From: Candidatus Palauibacter soopunensis
GTDB taxonomy: Bacteria; Gemmatimonadota; Gemmatimonadetes; Palauibacterales; Palauibacteraceae
Direction: 5' to 3'
DNA length: 64,000 bases
Assembly: GCF_947581735.1 (NCBI RefSeq)
Contig: NZ_CANPVT010000038.1
Span: 62,001-126,000 of the forward strand
Numbering within the stretch: position 1 is the first letter of the stretch; each line of letters opens with the position of its first letter. The notes below the pieces were generated by a model. It was given only the letters and a program-made list of their open reading frames with translations, was not told where the DNA came from and searched no databases. Positions 41,831 to 50,889 of the stretch are shown here, piece by piece. The position numbers and the translations under genes are program-made.

Positions 41831-43156
41831 ATGCGAACGCTGCCTCGCCGTACGCGTCGTCTCGTCCTGTTTGCTTTCCCGCTTGCGGCCGTCGGCTGCG
41901 GAGGGGACGCCGGACCGGCCACATCGGGACTCGACAGCCCCGACATCCCGCTCGCGCCCAGCGTGGAGGACGTCTACGCCGTCGGCGTGCTCGACGGGGC
42001 CGAGTGGGAGATGTTCGGCAGCCTGGCGGGCGTCGCCTTTGGGGACGATGGCTCGCTCTTCATCCTCGACAATGACGCCGGCCACGTCGTCGTCGTCGAC
42101 CCGAGCGGCGAGTTCGTGCGGACGATTTCGAACAAGGGCGAGGGACCCGGGGAACTCAACCGGCCGATGGGACTGGCGGTGCTCGACGATGGGCGGATCG
42201 CGGTCAACGACATGGGTCGCGGCATACAGGTCTTCAGCCCCGACGGTGCAGCGTTCCAGGAGGCTGGTTTCACGTTCCAGACCGGGATGCCGGGGCCTCA
42301 AATGTATGCGATGCCGGATCAAAGCCTCCTCTCCGCGGGGCTCGTCGTCGGATCGTTCGGCGCGCTCATGGGGGAAGAGGAAGAGGAGGAACCGGCGGGC
42401 CGGCCCATCGGCCGGTTTCGGCTCGACGGAACGCAAGAGGACTTCTACACCGCGTGGGCGCGGCCGCCCGTCGAGGAGACGGAGACGGAGACCGGCAACA
42501 TTCGGATGGTCATGACGGGGTTGGAGGCCTTCTCCCTCCCCCTGAGCCTCGGCGCTTTCCGGGATGGGCGCATCGCCCTCGCGGACTCGGTCGGCTACCG
42601 GATCAAGATCCTCGACCTCTCGGGCCGGGTGGTGGGCACGCTCGAACGGCCGATCCCCCCCGTCGCCGTGACCGACGGGATCCGGGACGCGGAGCGTGAG
42701 CACCGGCTTGCGGCGCTGGCGGAAGGCCGGAGCGGAGGCGGAGGCGGCAGCTTCGTCGTGACGAGCATCGCGATCGGCGGAGCCGCCGGCCGCGGCGGGT
42801 CCATCGGTCCCGATTCGGAGGCCATGCGCCGCATGCGGGAAGACATGCGGGAAGATCGGATCGAAAACATGACCTTCCCGGATGAAATCCCGGTGATCTC
42901 GCGACTGGCCGTGGACCGGAGCGACCGCATCTGGGTGCAGCGTTCCGCCCTGCCGGGCGAGGCCGGTCCGACGGACATTCTCACGGCGGACGGACAGTAT
43001 TTCGGCACCATCGCGCCGAATGGGATCCGGATCCCGGCCGCGTTCGGGCCGGACGGCCTGCTCGCCTACATCGAACGGGACGAATTCGACATTCCGCGCG
43101 TCCGCGTCGTCCGCCTCGTGGACGACCAGTTGTTGGAGACCGCGGAAAGCGACTGA
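41831..43156 (+). CDS. 6-bladed beta-propeller lipoprotein (copy 1)
   Basis: A 441-residue exported protein (lipobox AVGC) folding as an NHL/6-bladed propeller. Repeats are seen as VYAVGVLDGAEWEMFGSLAGVAFGDDGSLFILDNDAGHVVVVDPSGEFVRTISNKGEGPGELNRPMGLAVLDDGRIAVNDMG, and again in the second half around IALADSVGYRIKILDLSGRVVGTLERPIPPVAVTDGI. Proteins of this kind bind other proteins or small ligands. GGAGGG six bases upstream of ATG 41831 fixes the start. It is a paralog of the gene at 43704, pointing the other way around a DoxX gene. Confidence 0.8.
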   Translation: MRTLPRRTRRLVLFAFPLAAVGCGGDAGPATSGLDSPDIPLAPSVEDVYAVGVLDGAEWEMFGSLAGVAFGDDGSLFILDNDAGHVVVVDPSGEFVRTISNKGEGPGELNRPMGLAVLDDGRIAVNDMGRGIQVFSPDGAAFQEAGFTFQTGMPGPQMYAMPDQSLLSAGLVVGSFGALMGEEEEEEPAGRPIGRFRLDGTQEDFYTAWARPPVEETETETGNIRMVMTGLEAFSLPLSLGAFRDGRIALADSVGYRIKILDLSGRVVGTLERPIPPVAVTDGIRDAEREHRLAALAEGRSGGGGGSFVVTSIAIGGAAGRGGSIGPDSEAMRRMREDMREDRIENMTFPDEIPVISRLAVDRSDRIWVQRSALPGEAGPTDILTADGQYFGTIAPNGIRIPAAFGPDGLLAYIERDEFDIPRVRVVRLVDDQLLETAESD

Positions 43157-43162
43157 CCGACC

Positions 43163-43182
43163 GGCGTTCCCGCGGGAACGCC
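43163..43182. repeat. Perfect 20-base palindrome (CGTTCCCGCGGGAACG core)
   Basis: GGCGTTCCCGCGGGAACGCC reads the same on both strands. It starts seven bases after the stop at 43156 and lies between two convergent genes. The same 16-base core recurs at 43672-43687. It could act as a hairpin or a dimeric protein-binding site; there is no T-run. Confidence 0.55.
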
Positions 43183-43234
43183 GAAGCCGACGCCGAACGA
43201 GCCTCCGGCCGGCCTGGCGCGACTTCCGGCCGGT

Positions 43235-43576
43235 CTAGCGAGACTTCTTAGCCACGAAGAGCGCGAGCAGCAGCGCCACGGCCGGAACCGCGGCCTGCCC
43301 CGACGCCCCCGCCCTCACGAGGGTGTAGATCGCGCCTGCCATGATCGGGACTACGACGACAGCCGCCAGGAACCGCGTCGGACGCCTCAGGAACCCGACC
43401 CCGGCCAGCGCCTCCACGACGCCGATCAGGTACTGGAACCACGCCGGGTAGCCCCACACCGCAAACTGGTCGACCATCATCCCGGCGATCTTCATCCCGC
43501 CGTTCAGAAGGAAGAGCAGCGCGAGCAGAATCGATGCCACGTTGACGGCGCTGCCTGCGTTTCCGTTGTCCGCCAC
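43235..43576 (-). CDS. DoxX family membrane protein
   Basis: A 113-residue protein with four hydrophobic segments and the DoxX/DoxD layout (ASILLALLFLLNGGMKIAG, WFQYLIGVVEALAGVGF, LAAVVVVPIMAGAIYTL, AVPAVALLLALFV). Family members sit in redox or terminal-oxidase contexts and some bind quinones; none has a settled function here. It lies between the two propeller paralogs, flanked by the recurring palindrome on both sides, so it may be an independently mobile or regulated unit. Confidence 0.8.
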   Translation of the reverse strand: MADNGNAGSAVNVASILLALLFLLNGGMKIAGMMVDQFAVWGYPAWFQYLIGVVEALAGVGFLRRPTRFLAAVVVVPIMAGAIYTLVRAGASGQAAVPAVALLLALFVAKKSR

Positions 43577-43669
43577 TGAAGCCTCCTCGCGTTACGGGTA
43601 CCTGGTCCGGCTCCTCGTCGACCCTTGAACCTCGTTCCAACCTTGAGCCGTGGCCAGACCGCCGACCTC

Positions 43670-43689
43670 GACGTTCCCGCGGGAACGTC
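43670..43689. repeat. Perfect 20-base palindrome (second copy of the core)
   Basis: GACGTTCCCGCGGGAACGTC, sharing the 16-base core CGTTCCCGCGGGAACG with 43163-43182. It is 14 bases past the stop of the minus-strand propeller gene at 43704 and before the DoxX start at 43576, a position expected for a transcription end or an operator. Confidence 0.55.
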
Positions 43690-43703
43690 CCGGGCGCCAA
43701 CCC

Positions 43704-44987
43704 TTAGCGCGCCTCTTCGAGGGGCTGGCCAACGGCGAGGCGGACGACACGGACGCGCTGGATGTCAAAGGCGTCCCGTTCGATGTACGCGGCCAGTCCC
43801 TCCGGTCCGAATGCCTCAGGGATTCGAAGGCCATCGGAAGGGATGGTGCCGAGATACCGTCCGTCTGCCGCTAGAACGTCTGTTGGACCGGTTTCGCCCG
43901 GCGGCGCCGACCGCTGGATCCAAACGCGATCGTTCCAGTCCACGGCAACGTTCGCGATAACTGGAATCTCTGCCGGAAAGACCATATCGCGGATGCGATC
44001 TCCCGTTCGGCGCAGGGCCTCTCGCATCGCGTTTCGCCGCGCCTCCGGACTGACGGCACCGGGGGGTCCGCCCACCTGCTGCACAGACGCGGTCCCACCA
44101 TCGCGGGAGCGGAGCGCCTCGAGACGGCGCTGGCGCTCGGCGTCGCGGATTGCGCCGGTCACCGGGACCGGAGCCAGAGGCCGCTCAAGGAGGTCCGTCA
44201 CGCGACCCGACGCATCCAGGAGTTTGATCCTGTAACCGATCGAATCGGCCAGCGCGATGCGACCATCGCGCAGTACGCCAAGACTCAACGGCAAGGTGAA
44301 GGCCTCAATCGGACTCGTCACGATCCTGGCGCCCGGAGCTCCTTCGCCACTCTCGAATCCCGGCGGAGGGGGATCGTCCCAGGCGGCGTAGAAGACGTCA
44401 CGGCTTCCGTCGAGCCGGAAGCGCGTGATCGGCCGACCCTCGTCCGCTCCAGTCATGGTGGAGGCCGAAAAGCCGATCAGTTCGGGGGAGAGGAGACTGT
44501 GGTCCGGCAGGGCGTAGATCGGCGATCCGGGCATGCCCTCGACGGGACCGAACGGAACACCATCGAGAAACTCGCCGTCACGGCGGAAGAGCTGGATGCC
44601 CGGTTTTCCGATGTCGTTGACGGCGATTCGGCCATCGCGCAGAACGGCAATTGCGATCGGCTGGACGAGTTCGCCGGGTCCATCGCCCTTGTTTGCGATC
44701 GTTCGGACGAAGTCACCCGCCGAATCGATGACCACAATGTGTCCGGCGAGGTCGTCGAGGATGAACAGCGTGCCGTCGGCGTCGAAGGCGACGTCGGAGA
44801 CGTAGCCGAACATCTCCCACGCCGCGCCTTCCGCCACGCCGACCGTGAATGCTGGTTCGGCAACGGGAGAGATCGGGATGTCAGTGGCGGCGGCCTGGGC
44901 GGCGACGGGCCCGCCGCCTCGGCCCGCTGCCGCGAGCCCGAAGGTGACGGCAGCAACGCGGCAGATGGGGCTGCAAGCACGGGGCAT
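43704..44987 (-). CDS. 6-bladed beta-propeller protein (copy 2)
   Basis: A 427-residue exported protein (signal ending GPVAAQ) with the same propeller as copy 1: AEPAFTVGVAEGAAWEMFGYVSDVAFDADGTLFILDDLAGHIVVIDSAGDFVRTIANKGDGPGELVQPIAIAVLRDGRIAVNDIG, then IALADSIGYRIKLLDASGRVTDLLERPLAPVPVTGAIRDAERQRRLEAL. Identity with copy 1 runs over most blades, so the pair arose by duplication with inversion. GAGGTGG precedes ATG 44987. The N-terminal leader lacks the lipobox Cys that copy 1 has, so it may be periplasmic while copy 1 is membrane-anchored. Confidence 0.8.
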   Translation of the reverse strand: MPRACSPICRVAAVTFGLAAAGRGGGPVAAQAAATDIPISPVAEPAFTVGVAEGAAWEMFGYVSDVAFDADGTLFILDDLAGHIVVIDSAGDFVRTIANKGDGPGELVQPIAIAVLRDGRIAVNDIGKPGIQLFRRDGEFLDGVPFGPVEGMPGSPIYALPDHSLLSPELIGFSASTMTGADEGRPITRFRLDGSRDVFYAAWDDPPPPGFESGEGAPGARIVTSPIEAFTLPLSLGVLRDGRIALADSIGYRIKLLDASGRVTDLLERPLAPVPVTGAIRDAERQRRLEALRSRDGGTASVQQVGGPPGAVSPEARRNAMREALRRTGDRIRDMVFPAEIPVIANVAVDWNDRVWIQRSAPPGETGPTDVLAADGRYLGTIPSDGLRIPEAFGPEGLAAYIERDAFDIQRVRVVRLAVGQPLEEAR

Positions 44988-45089
44988 GGTACCACCTCAC
45001 TGCCCGGATGTGATCTCGATGTCCCGCGGGGGCACCGCTCGGACGTTGCTGGGACAGCTGATACCGCCCGGAGAGTTGTCCCCGATCCG

Positions 45090-45950
45090 CTATGTGGGAG
45101 AGTGGTACGTCCTTCGAAGACGGACTCCGGGGATCAGCGCCGGGGTGCTCGCCTGGTAGTCGCGGTAGGCGGGGTACTTCGAGGCGGAGATCGATTCGGT
45201 GAGGCGCATGGACGAGATGAGCAGCGCCGTGAGCAGGATGAAGCCGAGGCCCGTCCAGTGGAGCCCCTCTCCCGATGCCGCGACGGCGAACAGGTAGAAC
45301 ACCCACCACATGCCCAGTTCGCAGAAGTAGTTGGGATGGCGGCAATAGCGGAAGAGTCCCGTAGTAATGAAGGGCTGCGCGACATCTTCCCCCGCCGCGA
45401 TCCGCCGCTTCTTGTCCTGCTGGAAGCGCCACATCTGCTCGTCGGCCACGGCCTCGCCGACGAAGAGCACGAGGAACAGCGTGGCGGTCAGAAAATCCAG
45501 CCAGCCGAGCGGCGTCTCGCTCCACGCCGCCGCCTGGTGCACCGGGGAGGTGAACCACCAGATGAGCAGCATCTGCCCAAAGCTGATGAAGGTGAGGTTG
45601 AGCAGCTGGAACCGGATCGGCCCGAGCTTCTCCCGGACCGCGATCCAGCGGTAGTCCTCGTGTCCCGGCCGGAATACCCCCTTGCGCAGGCCATGGAAGG
45701 TCAGGCGCGCCGACCAGAGCACGACGAGCAGGGTCATCAGATTCACGCGCGGCGAGGCGAAGTCCAGCTCCGCCGCCACGATCAGGCAGTAGACGGGCGG
45801 GCACAGGCTCCACAGGCGGTCCACCCAGGAGTAGTCGCGCGTCAGGATCGCGGCCGGGATGCACACCGCGGCCAGGATCAGGCACAGGTCGAGCGCCGCG
45901 CCGAAGGGCGTACCCCTCAGCGGGTGCGCGATGAGATTGATGTCGAACAT
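45090..45950 (-). CDS. DUF1295 / steroid 5-alpha-reductase-like membrane protein
   Basis: A 286-residue membrane protein with about six to seven helices. The C-terminal block YCRHPNYFCELGMWWVFYLFAV is the hallmark of the isoprenylcysteine methyltransferase and DUF1295 superfamily, as are SKYPAYRDYQASTPALIPG and DRLWSLCPPVYC. DUF1295 relatives reduce steroid or lipid double bonds with NADPH; other superfamily members are methyltransferases. It is 34 bases after the VPS10-like gene on the same strand and may be its last operon member. Confidence 0.8.
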   Translation of the reverse strand: MFDINLIAHPLRGTPFGAALDLCLILAAVCIPAAILTRDYSWVDRLWSLCPPVYCLIVAAELDFASPRVNLMTLLVVLWSARLTFHGLRKGVFRPGHEDYRWIAVREKLGPIRFQLLNLTFISFGQMLLIWWFTSPVHQAAAWSETPLGWLDFLTATLFLVLFVGEAVADEQMWRFQQDKKRRIAAGEDVAQPFITTGLFRYCRHPNYFCELGMWWVFYLFAVAASGEGLHWTGLGFILLTALLISSMRLTESISASKYPAYRDYQASTPALIPGVRLRRTYHSPT

Positions 45951-45984
45951 CCGCTACCTCAGGTCGCGATCCGTCGGAGGAGGG

Positions 45985-48900
45985 TCAGTCGGCGGCAGTC
46001 AGCCGTCGCACCAGCGCCTCCAGCCACTCGCTCACCGCCCGCACTTCCTCCTGCAGTTCCTCGTGCCGCTCGTAGGCGTCGGCGCCCGGCGCCTGGTCGG
46101 CCCGTCCGGTCATGCCGGCGAGGTAGTTGAGCTGGCTGAGGAGCATGGGGCGCGGATAGCTGCCCTCCGCGTCGCTCACGCGGGCATCGAGTTCGTCCAG
46201 CTCCGCGGCAAGTTCGCCGAGCGTCTCGTTGCGGCCGCCGCCGGCGTCCGCGCGCGCCTCCGCGATGCGCTCGCGCAGGTCGTCGATGCCGCCCGCGACC
46301 TCACGAGCCTCCGCCATCGTCTCCCGCACGGCGCGGTTGAAGCGGTACTGCTCCTCGAGGTCGGCCACGGTCACCCCCTCCGCCGCCACTCGCGGGTCGA
46401 TCCGCAGTTCGAGCCCCGTCTCGGCCGCCACGTCGCCCGCCGAGAGGCGGACCGTGTACTCGCCCGGCGGCACGACCGGCCCGCCGCGGCCCTCGCCCTG
46501 CGAGCGCAGGTCCCAGCGCAGCCGGTGCATGCCCGGCGCCGAGGAGACCCCACGCATGGCCCCGCCGCGCGGTGCCATGCGCTGCATCGCCGATCCCCCC
46601 GCGCGGGCCGCGCCGCCGCCCCCGCCGCTGGCGTAGGAGCGGATCACCTCGCCGGCCGCATCGAGGATTTCGATCCGCACCGTCTCGTCGGGTCCAAGGT
46701 CCGGCGAGATCCAGTAGCTGATGTCCGCGCCCGCGCCGCGGTAGTCCGGCCGCGCCGTATTCGAGGCCCATTCGAAGCCCGAGTTCCGACCGGGCCGCGT
46801 GCGGTACTGCGGCCGGCCCTCGAACAGGTGCGCCCCGCCCCCTTCCGCGACCGATCCGTCCGCGCCGATCTCGTGCAGCGGCGTGACATCGTCCAGCACC
46901 CAGAACCCCCGGCCCATCGTCGACAGCGCCAGGTCCTGCCGGTACACCTCGATGTCCGTCACGGGCGTCAACGGGAGATCGAGCTGGAACGACTGCCACG
47001 TCACCCCGTCGTCGAAGGAGATGAAGAGCCCGAACTCCGTCCCCGCGTACAGGAGGCCCGCGCGGTCCGGATCCTCGCGCACGACCCGCACGGGCACGTC
47101 CGCCGGGATCCCGTTCGTCCCATCGGTGAGACGCGTCCACGTCTCCCCCGCGTCGTCCGTCCGGTAGACGTAGGGTTGGAAATCGCCGAGCAGGAAGCGG
47201 TATCCGGCCACGTACACCTTGTCCGGATCGTGTCGGGAGATGTCGATCGAGTTGATGCGGCCCTCCGGCGGCATGTCCGCCGGCGTCACGTTCTCCCAGG
47301 ACTCCCCGTCATCGAGCGTCACGTACACCGGGCCGTCGTTCGCCCCCGTCCAGATCACGTCCGGGTCGTGCGGCGAGGCCTCGATCACGTACAGCGTGGA
47401 ATAGTGCTCCTCTCCCGTCGCGTCGCGCGTGATGGGCCCGCCCGACACCATCTGCCGCTCGGGCGGGAACGCCGTGAGGTCCGGCGAGATCCGCTCCCAC
47501 GTGCGGCCTCCGTCCGTCGTCCGGTGCACGTACTGCGAGCCGTGATAGACGAGCTCCGGATCGTGCGGCGAGACCTCGATGGGCACGACGCGCTGGAAGC
47601 GGTAGGGAAGGTTGGCGGGGTTCGTGCCGTACATGTTCACCGCGCCGACGTAGTACTGCTGCTCCTGTCCGGTGCGCTGGTTATAGACCCCGAAGCGCCC
47701 CTTGCAGTTCGCGTACACGACGTCGGGATCGCCCGGCTTCGGGACGGCGGGACCCGTCTCGCAGCCGCCCGGCGAGCGCCAGTACGCGTCGGGCCCGCCG
47801 GGCGCGGAGAGCGAGGGCTGCCGGCTCGGCACCGCGACCGTGTACGAGTCATCCTGCTGGCCCGCATAGAGCCAGTACGGGAAGCGGTCGTCCACATCGA
47901 CCTGGTACAGTTCCGCGGTGGGCTGGTTGTTGACGGGCGACCACGTCTGCCCGCCATCCAGAGTCACGACGCCGCCCCCGTCGCTCCCGTGCACCATGAC
48001 CCGCGGGTCGTCCGGGTTGATCCACAGATCGTGGTCATCCCCGTGCACGTTCGGGATCGTACTGAAGGTCTCCCCCCCGTCCGTCGACTTCCAGGTGGAC
48101 AGGTTCAGGACATAGAGGACATCCCCGTCCGTCGGGTCCGCGATCACGTTCGTGAAGTAGAACGGACGGTGCATGAGCTGATTCCGAGGGTCGTCGTTGA
48201 TCAGCTCCCACGTCTCTCCCGCATCGTCCGAGCGGTACAGGCCCTCGATCGGTTCCGGCGCCTCCACGAGCGCGTACACCCGGTCGGGCATGTCGGCCGA
48301 GACGGAAAAGTCGACCTTGCCGATGAGGCCGTCCGGGAGCCCGGCCGTGATCCGCCGCCACGTGTTGCCCCCGTCCGTCGTCTTCCAGATCCCGTCTTCG
48401 TCGCTGGCGCCGGAGATGATCGACCACGGATGCCGCTGCGCCCGCCACATCGCGGCGTAGATGACGTCGGGATCCGCCGGATGAAATTCGAGATCCACCG
48501 CCCCGACGGAGTCCGAGGTGAAGAGGATGCGCTCCCAGTCGAGGCCGCCGTTCGAGGAACGATAGACGCCTCGCGTCTCATTGTTGATGAACGGGTTCCC
48601 CATCGCCGCCGCATAGACGAGATCCGGATTGTCCGGGTGGGCCTTCACGGACGGGATCTGGCCCGCGTCCTCGAGTCCGACGTGGTCCCAGGTCTCTCCC
48701 GCATCCGTCGACTTATGGATGCCCTTTCCGATGATGATGTTCGAGCGGATGCCGTCCGAGCCCGTCCCCACGTAGATGACGTCCGGATCCGAGTCCGCGA
48801 CTTCGATGTGGCCGATGGAGGGAGACCGGAAATATCCGTCGGAGATGTTCTCCCACGTCATCCCGTAGTTCGTCGTCTTCCACACGCCTCCGCCCGTTGC

Positions 48901-49167
48901 CCCCTGGTAGAAGGTGTGGGGATGGGAACGGTGGCCCTCCACCGCCGTGACGCGTCCGCCGCGCGAGGGGCCGACGAAGCGGAAGGAGAGGCCGCCGAAG
49001 AGGCTGGGGTCGACGGTGTCCGCGGCCGGGGCCGGGTTCCGGACGCCGGCCGGAACTTCACCGGTGCCCGCGCCATCCTGCGCGGCAAGGGGCCACGCGA
49101 GGGCGGCGACGGCGGCCAGAGGTGCGAGGGCGGTTCGTGTTCCGGTCATCGGGACGGAGAATCGCAT
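45985..49167 (-). CDS. Large secreted VPS10/BNR-repeat protein
   Basis: A 1060-residue exported protein. After the signal (WPLAAQ) it has a sortilin-type beta-propeller made of BNR/Asp-box repeats: SxDxGxTW variants occur many times (STDAGETWDHV, TTDGGNTWRRI, SDDAGETWELI, STDGGETFSTI, TTDGGRTWERI, TDDAGETWTRL, SFDDGVTWQSF). The end (about 880-1060) is helical with a proposed coiled region (EELQEEVRAVSEWLEALVRR). It was earlier annotated in relatives as glycosyl hydrolase, but catalytic Asp boxes for sialidase are absent. A binding or scaffold role is likely. AGGAG five bases upstream fixes ATG 49167. Confidence 0.85.
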   Translation of the reverse strand: MRFSVPMTGTRTALAPLAAVAALAWPLAAQDGAGTGEVPAGVRNPAPAADTVDPSLFGGLSFRFVGPSRGGRVTAVEGHRSHPHTFYQGATGGGVWKTTNYGMTWENISDGYFRSPSIGHIEVADSDPDVIYVGTGSDGIRSNIIIGKGIHKSTDAGETWDHVGLEDAGQIPSVKAHPDNPDLVYAAAMGNPFINNETRGVYRSSNGGLDWERILFTSDSVGAVDLEFHPADPDVIYAAMWRAQRHPWSIISGASDEDGIWKTTDGGNTWRRITAGLPDGLIGKVDFSVSADMPDRVYALVEAPEPIEGLYRSDDAGETWELINDDPRNQLMHRPFYFTNVIADPTDGDVLYVLNLSTWKSTDGGETFSTIPNVHGDDHDLWINPDDPRVMVHGSDGGGVVTLDGGQTWSPVNNQPTAELYQVDVDDRFPYWLYAGQQDDSYTVAVPSRQPSLSAPGGPDAYWRSPGGCETGPAVPKPGDPDVVYANCKGRFGVYNQRTGQEQQYYVGAVNMYGTNPANLPYRFQRVVPIEVSPHDPELVYHGSQYVHRTTDGGRTWERISPDLTAFPPERQMVSGGPITRDATGEEHYSTLYVIEASPHDPDVIWTGANDGPVYVTLDDGESWENVTPADMPPEGRINSIDISRHDPDKVYVAGYRFLLGDFQPYVYRTDDAGETWTRLTDGTNGIPADVPVRVVREDPDRAGLLYAGTEFGLFISFDDGVTWQSFQLDLPLTPVTDIEVYRQDLALSTMGRGFWVLDDVTPLHEIGADGSVAEGGGAHLFEGRPQYRTRPGRNSGFEWASNTARPDYRGAGADISYWISPDLGPDETVRIEILDAAGEVIRSYASGGGGGAARAGGSAMQRMAPRGGAMRGVSSAPGMHRLRWDLRSQGEGRGGPVVPPGEYTVRLSAGDVAAETGLELRIDPRVAAEGVTVADLEEQYRFNRAVRETMAEAREVAGGIDDLRERIAEARADAGGGRNETLGELAAELDELDARVSDAEGSYPRPMLLSQLNYLAGMTGRADQAPGADAYERHEELQEEVRAVSEWLEALVRRLTAAD

Positions 49168-49180
49168 GTCTGCTCCTGAG

Positions 49181-50815
49181 TTATCGCGTCTTGACGATCG
49201 CTTCGCCGGCGAGCGCGTCCGTGAAGCGGCCCTCGTCGATCGCGAGCGTACCATTGACGAGGGAGTACTCGACCCCCTCGGCGAGACCGTGCGGGTCGTC
49301 GTACTCGGCGGTGTCGCGGAACCGTTCGAGGTCCACGACGACGACGTCGGCGACCGCGCCGGGTTCCAGGACGCCGCGTCCTTCGATGCCGTACACGCGG
49401 GCCGGCAGCGCCGTCATGGCGTGAATCGCCTGTTCGAGCGTGGTGACGCCTTCCTCGAGCACGTACTTGCGGATCCGCCGCGGAAAGGCGCCGAAGCCGC
49501 GCGGGTGCGGGTGTCCTTCGCCCGGCACCCAGAGCGAACCGTCGGACGACGTCATCATCCAGGGCTGCGTCATGAAGCGCTCGATGTCCTCGTCGTTCAT
49601 GTTGAAGGACGTGAGGCCGGTGCCGCCTCCTCCGCCTCCACGGGCCTCCACGAGCAACGCGAGCGCGGTTTCGATCGCGTCCATCCCGCGTTCCTCGGCG
49701 ACGTCGGCAAGCGTCCGGCCCCCGTGCGGACCGCCCTGCAGCATGAGCCGATCCGCGCCGCCACGGCGGTCGAGGTTCTCCCACATCTCCGGCACGAGCC
49801 GGGCGCGCTCGCCGGGATCCTCGATGCGCGCGTACAGATCGCCGCCCTCGCCCGCGAGGGCCCAGCGCGGGACGAGGGCCCCGATGATGCTCGTGCCGGA
49901 GGCTCCGTAGGGATACTGGTCCGCGTAGACCGCGAGACCCTCCGCGCGGGCGGCCTCGATGCGGCGGACGACCTCGGCTGACTCGCCCCAGACGCGGGGG
50001 CCGAGCGCCTTGATGTGCGTGACGACGCCCGTGATGCCGGAGCCACGCGAGATCTCGATGACTTCGTCCACGGCCCCGAGCAGGCCGATCGAATAGTCCG
50101 ACTCGTCGCGGATGTGGCTCTGATACACGCCTCCGTACCCGGCCGCGATCTTCGCGAGTTCGACGACCTCGCCGGTGGGGGCGTACGACCCCGGCGAATA
50201 GTAGAGGCCGGAGGAGAGCCCGAAGGCGCCGCCGTCCATCCCGTCGCGCACCATCGTCCGCATGCGGTCGAGTTCCTCGGGAGTGGCCTCGCGCGCCTGC
50301 ATCCCGAGGACCGCGCGGCGGACGCTCCCGTGCCCGACCAGCTGTCCCACGTTCACTCCGACGCCCGGGTCCCTGATCCGCGCCCGCTGGTCGGCGAAGT
50401 CGATCGTGCCGCCGCCGTCGGGGTTCGCGAAGATCGTCGTGATCCCCTGCGCGAGAAGCGGCCGCGCGGTGCGAAGTTCGTCGCGCAACAGCGCCGGCAT
50501 TGCGTGAGAGTGCGTATCGATGAAGCCGGGGAACACGTGCAGCCCGTCCGCGTCGATGACGCGGTCGGCGCTCGCCGCGCCGAGGTCGCCCACGGCCGCG
50601 ATCCGTCCGCCGTCGATCGCGACGTCCCCCGCCCGGGCCGGACTCCCGGAACCGTCGACGAGGGTGCCGCCCCGGATGATGAGGTCGTAGCTCTGCGCGT
50701 CCGCAGATCCCGCGGTCCATCCGCCGCCGGCGAGAAGCGCGGCGGCCACGATGAGGGTTCTGGCAGCCCCGGCGCCGTGGCGGGCCGCAGTCGGGAAAAG
50801 CATGTTGTAGTCCAT
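49181..50815 (-). CDS. Exported N-acyl-D-amino-acid deacylase (D-aminoacylase) family amidohydrolase
   Basis: A 544-residue amidohydrolase-fold protein with a signal ending AGSADAQ. The metal site is DTHSH (His102, His104), later SHIRDESD, THIKALGP and FMTQPWMMTSSDGS, all positions of the D-aminoacylase/dihydroorotase group. N-terminal and C-terminal small domains (YDLIIRGGTLVDGSGSPA; VADVVVVDLERF) frame the barrel. It would release D-amino acids from N-acyl forms, fitting the D-amino acid dehydrogenase at 23577. It lies 13 bases upstream of the VPS10-like gene, so the two are cotranscribed. Confidence 0.88.
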   Translation of the reverse strand: MDYNMLFPTAARHGAGAARTLIVAAALLAGGGWTAGSADAQSYDLIIRGGTLVDGSGSPARAGDVAIDGGRIAAVGDLGAASADRVIDADGLHVFPGFIDTHSHAMPALLRDELRTARPLLAQGITTIFANPDGGGTIDFADQRARIRDPGVGVNVGQLVGHGSVRRAVLGMQAREATPEELDRMRTMVRDGMDGGAFGLSSGLYYSPGSYAPTGEVVELAKIAAGYGGVYQSHIRDESDYSIGLLGAVDEVIEISRGSGITGVVTHIKALGPRVWGESAEVVRRIEAARAEGLAVYADQYPYGASGTSIIGALVPRWALAGEGGDLYARIEDPGERARLVPEMWENLDRRGGADRLMLQGGPHGGRTLADVAEERGMDAIETALALLVEARGGGGGGTGLTSFNMNDEDIERFMTQPWMMTSSDGSLWVPGEGHPHPRGFGAFPRRIRKYVLEEGVTTLEQAIHAMTALPARVYGIEGRGVLEPGAVADVVVVDLERFRDTAEYDDPHGLAEGVEYSLVNGTLAIDEGRFTDALAGEAIVKTR

Positions 50816-50889
50816 ACGGTCGAATCTGTCGGCCCGGATGCGAACCGCACAAGCAAAAGCGCACGCAGACAAGCTCATCGGAGGCACTC

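Noticed and set aside
45859-49179. A 1106-codon open frame on the plus strand
   Set aside because: It lies entirely antisense to the VPS10/BNR gene, has Arg/His-rich, low-complexity composition and no domain; it is a GC-codon shadow.
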